NCBI GenBank assembly: GCA_934045905.1
Contig: OW203767.1
Span: 12,155,073 to 12,219,072, forward strand
Reading direction: 5' to 3'
From: Leuctra nigra
Lineage: Eukaryota > Arthropoda > Insecta > Plecoptera > Leuctridae
DNA: 64,000 nucleotides
In this document: positions 35,369-45,500 of the stretch, in pieces
Layout of the letters: each line of letters starts with the position of its first letter
Position numbering within the stretch: the stretch's first letter is position 1
Program-made: the position numbers and the translations under genes
Notes under the pieces: generated by a model
What the model was told of the DNA's origin: nothing
Databases searched by the model: none
Seen by the model: the letters and a program-made list of their open reading frames with translations, nothing else

Positions 35369-36541
35369 TCATTCATCAGTCTCTTCAGGAGGGCCGACCA
35401 GCATTCTGTGTATGGTGGCTCGGAATTCCTTGGTGGTCAGCCCTTTCGGAATCAGGCCGCAGTCCAGTTTGTTCCAGTCCCGAGCGGTGCGGGGAATGAA
35501 GGAATATTTACCGCAGTCTTTCTTCGTTCCCGGCTCGTGTAGGAGGCCACCTGTACCAGCTCTGCCCTCGTACCGTCGCGGGATGACCTGGCTGTTGATT
35601 TCCTGCCATCCCTGTACTCCCTCTCTTGCTCGGTACAGGTTACACAGGCGAGATTCAGTTCTTCTGAGCTCCAGCGAGTCCCATCCAAGCTCCTCCATCA
35701 TATCGCTGGGGCTCTCCCACACCTTGCAGATCTCACCTTTCAAGTTCCTTTCTGTCCTCCATTTCCTTGTCCTGCCGGACACTCTCCTGGCTGCTATTCT
35801 CTGTGTTTTTTCTAGCGCCCTCTTCTCACCCTCCTTATGGGGATCCCAGACCGCTCCTCCATATTCCAGCAAGGGCCTGATGAGTGTTTTGTAGGCTTGG
35901 TTCTTTGTTTCAGATGATGTTCCGTGCAGGTTCCTCATGACGAAATTTGTGCATTTGATTCCTTTCGCAGAGACTCTACCGACTTGCTCTTTCCACTCCA
36001 ATTTTCTATCTAGCCATACTCCCAGATATTTATAACCCTCGCTGCATGTAAGGGTATGGTTGCTTATCTCGTAATGAACTATTCTAACTTCTCGCTTTCT
36101 GGAGAAGGTAACAACTTCACATTTTTCTAGGTTTAGGCACATTTTATTCGCTGTCATCCAGTGTTGAATGACATGCAAGTCGTCCTGCAGCTGCTTTACA
36201 CTGTCATCCCCTTTGATGTTTGCGTAGACCACGCAGTCATCTGCAAAGAGCCGACCTTTCGATTTTATGTTCTTTGTCAGGTCATTGATATATATCAGGA
36301 AGAGTTGCGGCCCGACTACGCTGCCTTGTGGAACCCCCGAGGTGACGCTCGCACTTTCTGAGAGTTGGTCAGCTATCTTGACCCTTTGGGTTCGTCCCGT
36401 GAGGAAATCCTGCACCGTTCTCACCACCGCTTCGTCCTCAATGAGCGCAGCAAGCTTGGCAACGAGTATTCCATGGTCGACCTTATCGAATGCCTTTCGC
36501 ATATCAAGAAAAATGGCAATAGGTAGTGTAGGTATGAACAT
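35369..36541 (-). pseudogene. 5'-truncated CR1-like LINE reverse transcriptase
   Basis: This open frame of about 385 codons covers the second half of a non-LTR reverse transcriptase. It has FLDMRKAFDKVDHGILV (catalytic Asp), SGVPQGSVVGPQLFLIYIND, the catalytic box RLFADDCVVYANI, NLEKCEVVTFSRKRE, and YKYLGVWLDRKLEWKEQV. It ends with the CR1-type C-terminal phrase FIPRTARDWNKLDCGL. The endonuclease and the first reverse-transcriptase motifs are missing. The LINE-like part begins abruptly near 36530, as expected for 5' truncation during insertion. The remaining frame is intact, so the insertion is fairly young. It differs from the Jockey-type element at 2.1-6.5 kb. Confidence 0.88.
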
Positions 36542-37720
36542 GACACCAGAGGTGATAATAATTTTTATGTTAATGGATGCAAGTCAAAGGGATTTAATGA
36601 ATGTTTAATCAAGGTGTAAGGGAGTACCTACTACCCGCTCTAATTAAATAGTCAAAGAATGTAAATGAGTTTAAGGAGATAATTATTAACTAGGTACCTA
36701 TGAAAAATGTACTATAAGAAAATGTGAATTGTAATTAACAGAATGATATTTAAAGAATACAAAGTACCTAGTAGGATTCAAATCTGTGAGCATCGGTTTG
36801 TTGCAACCCATGCAAACTGATTACTAACTTGTAGCGATGAAATTGTTTAAATTGGAATCGGAGAGTCCAAACGACACGACAGCAATATCACTATTGTAGG
36901 TACTAGTACACATACGTTATAACTGCTAGGTACCAACCTACACCTAAAATCTTAGTGCAGTAGAAGTAGACTTACACATTCATGGAGTACGGAGAGAGTC
37001 GCGAATCACAATATCTGTCGCGTTTGTCTGTCCGATTGGTTCGCCTCCGTTCACAACCACTGTCGTCGACACATAGGTAAGTAGGTATTTCGTATGAAGG
37101 AAGCAGTGTCCTGTCCTGTAATAATAAACCAGCATTCCTGTAGGTATTGCTATTTCAATGTTACCTCGGTAATTACAAATTCATATTGAACTGGCTCCTA
37201 GATGAGGTTACAATGAGGTAGACCTATTCATACTTTATCTAAGTACTACACTCAGTAATAGGTATTATTGTTTTGTAGACACAGAACTGAATTAGGCATA
37301 ATGTTTATTCATTAGTATCAGGTTAATAATTATTGTAAAGTACTAGGTACTTCCTAACTCACCTGGAAGAGAAAATCCGGGCAAAGGCTTACGCCTACTT
37401 CTCAGTCCAAACGCCTCTTCTTCTTTCGAAGGCGAATTCTGTCGAATGCTGCGAACTACAACTACGAGACACCCACATATCATATGCTATTTGCGAAATA
37501 AGTATTATATACGTCCACTATGATGTTACCGAATGCTAATATATTAATATGCACAAATAAACACGAGAGATGCGATTCTGTTGCGATGCGCCCAACGGCA
37601 ACCAGCTGTTTTTGAATGCCTTCGTGATCACGTGATTTCGTGATAGCGTCAGTACGTCACATCCATGCGCAGACGCGAATACGAATTTAGCGCGCGTTTA
37701 AAAAGTTTCTACGACACATT
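36542..37720. other. Intergenic, rich in TAGGTACCTA words
   Basis: No gene. The words GTAGGTA, TAGGTACC and TACCTA are conspicuously frequent. The missing first coding exon of the downstream odorant receptor could lie here or further downstream, but I could not identify it. Confidence 0.4.
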
Positions 37721-37724
37721 AGTA

Positions 37725-37885
37725 AATTTACAACACATAAGTCACAAAAATGTTTGTACATTTACAAACGTTTTGTAAAAAGGTTAATATGTCATAAATT
37801 TTTACAAACTTCATGTTTTCTACAGCATATTTTGTAAATTTACAACACATAAGTCACAAAAATGTTTGTACATTTACGAACATTT
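37725..37885 (+). repeat. Direct repeat of a TTACAACACATAAGTCACAA unit
   Basis: The phrase TTTACAACACATAAGTCACA followed by AAAATGTTTGTACATTTAC occurs twice, about 110 bp apart. Around it are further CGTAGTTTT- and TTTGTAAA-like words, reminiscent of the array at 31250. Confidence 0.75.
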
Positions 37886-38232
37886 TTGTCAGTGTATCTG
37901 AAATAAGAATTGGATAAAAAAATCTACAGCCTGCTACCATTTGTATTAATAACTCAAAGAACTCACAGATGCTACTTTTTTAAACTAATCTCAAAATACC
38001 CAATACAGCCACCCATATGAAATTAAACGAAAATTATTACACAGCTGCTACCATTTGTAATTTATATATACCTTATCGCAATTTGTAATTAAACTAAAAT
38101 TATCCCACAGATATCACCATTTGTAAAATTGATTCAATATATCCCACAGCTGTCACCATTTGTAATAAATACAAATTATCCAAAATATGTCGCAATTGCG
38201 ATTAACTATTAAGAGGCAATAAAGCATGCATG

Positions 38233-38383
38233 TAGGAATGCTATTGAATGTATATTTTAAAATTTGCTTAGATTCCTCATTATTGGACTCATAAATGCAC
38301 AATTTGTGGTAATTTGTGCATTTATGAGTCATACAAATTAAAATCCCAATGACTTTTAAATTATCCATTCAATAGCATCCCTA
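38233..38383. mobile_element. Small MITE with terminal and internal inverted repeats
   Basis: The ends TAGGAATGCTATTGAATG and CATTCAATAGCATCCCTA are reverse complements apart from one base. Inside, GACTCATAAATGCACAA pairs with TTGTGCATTTATGAGTC. The flanking TA could be a target duplication. It is 151 bp and non-coding. Confidence 0.75.
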
Positions 38384-38562
38384 GTTGTATGTTTTCTCTA
38401 ATAATCAGTGAAAACCGGAGGTCACTAGCTGTATTGGTTGGGTTGCTATGTATCGTACAATAGATCATACCCTAATCCCCCCACCCCCCTCCGCCTCGCT
38501 ATCCCGCGAATGACATCGACGGCTATAAAATGGCAACCATCCCCAGGCCTCTTAGTTATACC

Positions 38563-39236
38563 TAGTGATAGGCAAATTTCAGAAATTTATAAAATTGAAA
38601 GTTTCGATTGAAAGTTTCATGAAATTTATGAAATTTACGGAAATTTATGAAGTTTAACAAAATTTATGAGAATTAGCCGAGGTTTTTTTTCTGGTGGTAC
38701 TTTATTGGAAAGTTGATTAATTACAGTTGGGTATATACAGTGACTTTGTCTTACCAATGTGCAGATGTGAATAGAAAGAAAACTTAAGCTATGTTTACGG
38801 TTCGACAACAGACATAGGCTCGACACACGGCTCGGCTCAAAGCAACCATTGTCCCTGCTATCCTCAAAATACCGCCATATCTTTTGACTGTGGATTTACC
38901 ACTGTACTGACTTTGAATCATAAAAACGTTGGTAATTACTACTATAAACAAAGATATTTGACTGAATTATTGACTAACCTAACCTAACACGATTCAGTCT
39001 GAAATTTCCCCATCGTGTGTTCCACATAACCTCCAAGTCATGAAATCCTTCAAGACAGGGCAGCAGGTGACACTTAGGGGTGATTTCTTGAACAATAATA
39101 ATGGAAACTGTCAGTAAGTAAGGGATGAAATATTCAAACAAGAAACATTGAAATTTTATAAATTTCATAAATTTCGGAAATTAATGGTCCTCCGTTGAAA
39201 GTTTCTGAAACTTTCGGAAATTTATGCCCATCACTA
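38563..39236. mobile_element. Non-autonomous hAT-type element, 674 bp
   Basis: The termini are inverted: the left end is TAGTGATAGGCAAATTTC, and the right end read in reverse is TAGTGATGGGCATAAATTTC. The subterminal regions are repetitive in GAAATTTATGAAATTT and GAAAGTTTC. It is flanked by 8-bp direct repeats GTTATACC (38555-38562) and ATTATACC (39237-39244), 7 of 8 identical, as expected for hAT transposition. It has no transposase and is inserted in the satellite-like array. Confidence 0.85.
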
Positions 39237-39597
39237 ATTATACCACAGCTGTCACCATTTTTAATTATACACAAACAATCCCACATCTGCTACGATTTGT
39301 AATTACAAACTATCCCACCACTGTCACCATTTATAATTTACTCAAATTTGCCCACAACTATTAACATTCGTAATTTAAAAATAAATTATCCCACAGCTGT
39401 CACCATTTGTAATAATTACAAAATATCATACAACTGCTTAAAGTTGTAATTAAAATAGTGGGAATCGTGATACTATAACATTTTTATCGTTGTATAAAAA
39501 AATGTCAGAAATTATATTTATATTTGTACGTATTTATTACATTGAATAAATAATTAAAAATTCCGAAAAATCAAAACATTTTTTCAACCATTCTCAG

Positions 39598-42500
39598 GTA
39601 GTTGGCCCAAAGAGAAGGAGAAGCGATGCGGAATGCTACACATATTTCAACTTATCCTCCCACGGGCTTTCCTCATCTTGGCCATGTATTTGTCATCTAT
39701 AACATGGCCTATAGGCATGTACATTCACCGTCAAGATATATTCCTAGTCCTGGAGCAACTGATAATGGAAGGGGCCATGATCATGGCCATCCTCAAAGTG
39801 GGATGTTTGGTTCAGCAGAACGAAAGCTTCGAGGATCTTGTAAACATCATGAAAGCAAGGATTATTCAAGGCTGGCATGGTTTAGAGTGGGAACAGAAGT
39901 TAATGAAGAAGGCACTTCGAATGACTAAACTTACTGTTAAAGTATATGTTGGTGTGTTTAATAGCATTCCATTAGCATATGGCTTAATAATGTGTCCACG
40001 ATTGTGGGTATCACGTAAATATTACTTCAGGTAATGTACTCCGGCAATTTTTGCAATTGTATTACTCGGCGAGGTTCCCAGTTAGCTTACGGGTTAAATA
40101 TTGATAATAAATATCAAGATGTTTTATTAACATTTGACAAAATCCATATTGCGTCCACAAACAACACTCTTCAAGTGATACGGTCTGAGAAAAGGTGCCT
40201 TATGGTTTAACAAAATCATATTGCGTAAAACACAATATTTATCTCCTTTACTCTTTGTTACTTGCATTGGCAAAAAGACATTGTATAAACGCTGTTTATC
40301 TTAAAACTATCTTTTTTCATATTAAATTTACCAGATTTAATCTTTGTCAATGTTGAATAAAGATATTTTTTTTAAATGGCCACGAAATTATTTTTAATGA
40401 AATAACCCATGAAACGATAATCTTATTGAGCGAGTGACTTCTTTTGGCTCTTTTGGCATGGACCTATTTTTCTCTTTTCTCTTTCGATCATGTTAATTTT
40501 GCACTCATGTACGGACCATCTCTGTGTTTTGGTTTGCAGACCCTAATGATTTTGAAAACCATTGATTGATTCAATTTTTTTTACAAATATATCTTCCGAT
40601 TGGTATGTCCGATTAATTTGAAATTTTGCCAAGTCATTTCAACCAACATTGTCTGAAATTGCTCAGATATATCAGTTTGCTCGAAAATCTAAATGATTCG
40701 ATTAAATTCAAATTTGACATGATGATGAAGTGAACGGGCTGATCTGTATACTATGTGATTATCAAGTACAAAATTATCTCATACATTATGCATTTTCAAC
40801 CCAATCGGTCAAGTATTTACGGACTTGTTGGCATTTTAAGAGGTAAGAAAGGGTTGTCAAAAGTGATGTTTGGAAAAGTTTCTAAGTCTCGACAAAGGAT
40901 CTGTTATTCAGTTCCATAACTAGGGTATACATAATATGGAATTGAAAGTTGTAAAGAAAATTGTATTGTGTCTTATCGTGTATCGTGTTTGGCTGCAGAT
41001 GTTGCACGTATCTGTGCTCGCTCATCAACGCGCTACACTGATCGTTTTCTTAGTTTATCACCATGTAATGTTACTTTTATAAGACTGCACCAATGTGTAG
41101 ATTACAAGGATATTTCTTTCAATTTAGCATTCAAATTGTCTGGAACTCTTATATCATTTGTTTTAGCATTCAAATTGTCTGGAACTCTTCTATCATTTGT
41201 TTTCAGTGGATGGTATCCCTATGATGAGACATCAACGCCAAATTTTGAAATAACATTAATGATGTATTCCATTATGTTTGTAATTGGCGTCTGGATGATT
41301 ATTTTCGTTGATGCTTTGATTATGACAATTCTTATGCAAACAGTTGCTCAATTCGAAATTCTTCGTCATACGCTTGTGAATATCCGACAAATCGCAGTCG
41401 ATAATGTTGAGAAAACCGAACAAGAAAAAGAAAATAGAAACAAATTAAATGTGCATTGTCAAACAAGTGAAGTTGAAGAGAATCAAGAAATATCCAAGAC
41501 TCAATTTGACAAGAAAGTTGACCTTGAAATGGAAAGGCTTTTCATAGAGTGCATCAAGTTTCATGTGCATCTTAGAAGGTATGAAAATATAAATTATCTG
41601 AATAGAAAATGTGAGTATGCTGTTCAAAATATTATAAATATGACGAAAACCCACGAGTGGTCGCGCGTAGTTGACCCCAGCATTGGCTTCTCTGTGTCTT
41701 TCCTTCTCAGTCAAGTAAGACCTTGAACTACATGAATGACAAACTTTATTGGAAACAAAATCGTCAGAAATTCAGCAACTTCTGTAGGTGGACCAGTACC
41801 CAACGCGACCAATCCCGTCACTATTTTTACACAATAATCCACAAAAAAGATTTATCTATTTAGGAATACATAATCGTGAGTAATAACAGTTTTGATAAAT
41901 CCTTTGGAGATGACTTTAACGGATTCTCTCAGAATGTGCTTGTTGGGAATAAAATGTTTCCCTAAACTAAATGCATTGGAAATTAAGCATAATTCAAAGA
42001 CAAACATTGAATCATTAATGCTACTTATTTAAATATATGTATTTAAAATAATAACAATGATCCTCTAAAATTTACTTTATTTCCCGTTTTTCAATCAAAT
42101 CAATAAAAAAAAATATAAAGCTACATCAATATTGCAATATTTGGGTTCAGGAATAAGATTAACACTGGAATAATACAAATAAAAAATAAATGAATGCCTA
42201 TAATGGATTCTATATGTAAAGAGAGTAAATTATAAATAGGGTCAGACCACTTGCGATACAAATCGTCACGCGACCACTGGCGGGTTAAAGATGGCTACAT
42301 TTAAGATTCGAAATAATAATTGACCTTCAACAGTTTACGATTATACCCTATATTCTTTATATGTACACTCAACCAAACATAAAATGATCGTGATGAAAAG
42401 GTAGGGAAGCATCTCTTGTCTATTAATTTTCCGATTGCCTGTACAAACCGGTCAGACCTCTCACTCTAGTTGTTATCTCTCTCGGTGCTCGAGTAAAACA

Positions 42501-45500
42501 AGGGATGGGGGAGATATTGACGTCAAATAGAAACAGGTAATTTATCTATCCCATCAGCCTAGAAGGTCGAAGCTTCATTCGAATATTGCTCCTGGCTAAC
42601 CCGATCGTGGTCTACCGAGATTTTGGCTCAAATTTTCTCAATAAGTTCAATCTATATTATGTTTCAGATTCATAATTTTAAAAGTGTATAATATGATCTT
42701 ATGCTTTTCCTAATGTATAATTTCATTTGCAAACAATCCGATCTAAGTGCAGTTAATCAATGGAACAAAGTATACCTACGTCTATATAATGGATTGGGCT
42801 AAAATTACATAGGCTCTTTAAATTAATTTTATGAGAAAACGTAAATTTCAAAGTTACCCTATCATTGATTCATACAATATTAGTCTATACAAAAAAATTA
42901 CAAATTGCCAATAGGACAGTTACGATTTATTTTTGAATTTATTTCAAACCTGACTTTAATATTCCTTTATTCATAACAAAAAATATGTAAATTTTCATTA
43001 ATAAATATCAATTTGAAATTCCGTAAATATTATTCAGTATGTTGAAAATCAGTGTGATGTTATATTTATCAACCAACAATGATGTTGCCATGGCAACAAT
43101 AAAACTAGGACAGCACATGACGTTAATTCTTTGTCCCGCAATAATGTGCACTGAAATAATATTCATATTGACGGAGGGAAATTTGGGCTATTGAGTATCC
43201 TGACAAAATTAATCTACGCCCACTATTTAGGGTATTCGTAAGTATGAATCAAAGGAAAATTTTAGTTGAAAAGTCTGCGCCCTTAATATAAAAGTGACGT
43301 TGTTACCATAAACTGCATGCATTGCATTTTATAAAACAATGTATGTAACAATGATCTTATCTTTGTTAAGTGTGCGTCGTTAAATAAACTCACCAGCCTT
43401 GTTGCCGTGTGTGCGTCATTAATATTCAGTCAAAGCATGATACATTATGTGTATTTATTTAGTGAGAGCAGAAAATTAAGTTTTGGACATAAGATTTAGC
43501 TCGTTTATTAATTACCTTTTTTAGTGAAGAAATATTGTGAGTAATTGAATGCGGCAACATTTTCTGATATTATTACCGTTCTAATGCATCTCAACTAATT
43601 GTTCTTGGAGAGCGGTAGTTTCTTTACACCGGGGGTGTTGCAGTTAGTGTCCACTTGATGGATGATAAAAAGGTTGCCGGTGGAAGGTGGGAAGGAGGCG
43701 CTCGTGGCTTATCAAGCGAATAAAGCAAGCGTCTTTATCTGAAACTTATAGCTCGAATCTCTGATTTTTTGTCTGTTTGTTGTTCTTGATCTATTTCAGG
43801 TCAAACGGAATAACGGATTAGGCCAATTTATTCACAACACATTAATTACTATCCTGATTGAGGACTTGATGATTTCTAAAAGATTTGCATTAGTTTCATC
43901 TTAAATACCTCCAGACTCCAGAGTGTTTATCGTTTAAAGTGGAAATGCATTTCCATGGAGTCATTCAGACTCAAGCAACTCGTTAAAGTCGAGTGTAAGA
44001 GGTTTGCGCACACAAGTGCAAAGAGACATGGTGACAGCATCGTCACCGGTGGTATGACAGTTCGTAGTGAGCATTCTCTACCTTCATTCCATTCTCCTCG
44101 GAGATCTCTAACCCTCATCAGTGCGTTGTGTCTAATGTCCGTCTGTCCGACCGGGTAGCTCAATTGGTAGAGCTCTCGCCCGGCAAGTGAGAGGTCCCGG
44201 GCTCGAGCCCCGGTTCGATAGGATATTTTAACAACGCACATCCCTTCATAACAATCTGAATAATGGATAACGTTCATTTGTCGTTCGTGTTAATGCTTTT
44301 CATAATCTGTCTTATATTTTCTGTAAAGGGAGTTTCAGTTCGACTTCGAGGTGTTGCCCGTTTCGGTGCTCGATCATCAACGCGTTACGCTGGGCGTTTT
44401 CCTAGTTATTAGTGAAAATCATAGCATTGACTCTCGACTGAGGAACACCACGACGCACCTCAGTCAAGTAGGTCGGTCGCGGGAATCGAAGTCAGGACTT
44501 CCGGGAAACAAGCTTAGGGCGTTACTGCCTGAGCCAACTTGCTCCAGTAAAATTCAACTTGATGCATAAATTAGGCTTGGCGCTTAAAATGCAAGCTAAA
44601 TGCTGCCATTTATTTAACTGCATCCCCTACAGTAGGTATCCATACAAAAAATTGTTAGGGAATATCCATCAATTTTAAAATAAGTTGGATTATAATTATT
44701 CAAAACAACAAGATGAATTTTGTCAGGATCTTCAATAGAAAATAATGTCCTTCATAAATATGAAATTTAATGTCAGTGAACATTATGGCGGGACAAAGAC
44801 ATTAATGTCATGTTCTGTCATAATTTTATTGTTGCTATAGCAACATCATTGTTGTTTGATAAATATTACATCACACTGATTTTCAACATAGTGTTAAAGT
44901 CCCTCAAAGATATTTACGTAAATTCAAATTGATATTTATTAATGAAAATTGTTATATTTTGAGTTATGAGTAAAGTAATATTAAAGTCGGTTTTGAAATT
45001 AATTCCAATGAAAAGGCGTAACTGTCATAATATTGGCAATAGGTAATTTTTTTTTGTATAGACAAAAGAAAAACTATAATGTGAGTGTTATTTTGAAATT
45101 TAGTTTTTCTCGTCAAATTAATTTAAAGTCAATGTAGGATGTAAACCCAATCATTTATATAGACCAGTGGTACTCAACCTTTTTGACTTGCGGGCTAATA
45201 ATACGAATTTGCTTTTGTTGGCGGCCCGCATTTTTTAAAAAAAAGTACAATAATGCTCACGTGTTCAGGTCGGTTCATCCATGCGCGTAGGAACTACTTT
45301 TATCTTGAGAGGGGGGGAGGGGGGTATTTCGACACCCGGAAGGGGGGTCTAAGGAGCGAAGCATGTAAATTTTAGCCCCGCAGGGCGTCATTTAAAAATT
45401 TTACAATTTAAAAGTGATTCAATTTCTGGTGCTCTAAAATGCCCGAACTGAATCAAACTACCCTCCAATTGTTGCCTCGCAAGTCGTTTTTTTTAGAATT

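Larger units (their letters stand above)
37990..39430 (+). repeat. Satellite-like array of CCCACAGCTGTCACCATTTG
   Basis: Units of about 45 bp read roughly TATCCCACAGCTGTCACCAT + TTGTAATT. They occur at 38030-38165 (about 4 diverged units) and resume at 39240-39430 (about 5 units). The array is split by two DNA elements: a small MITE (38233-38383) and a hAT-type element (38563-39236). It is non-coding. Confidence 0.8.

Noticed and set aside
38974..38990. Telomere-like CCTAA repeats
   Set aside because: Only two to three units, inside a hAT-type element.
44149..44219. A functional tRNA gene (cloverleaf-like, anticodon GGC)
   Set aside because: Position 33 is not U, the anticodon stem has a mismatch, and the same head plus tail is dispersed in the window, which fits a SINE.
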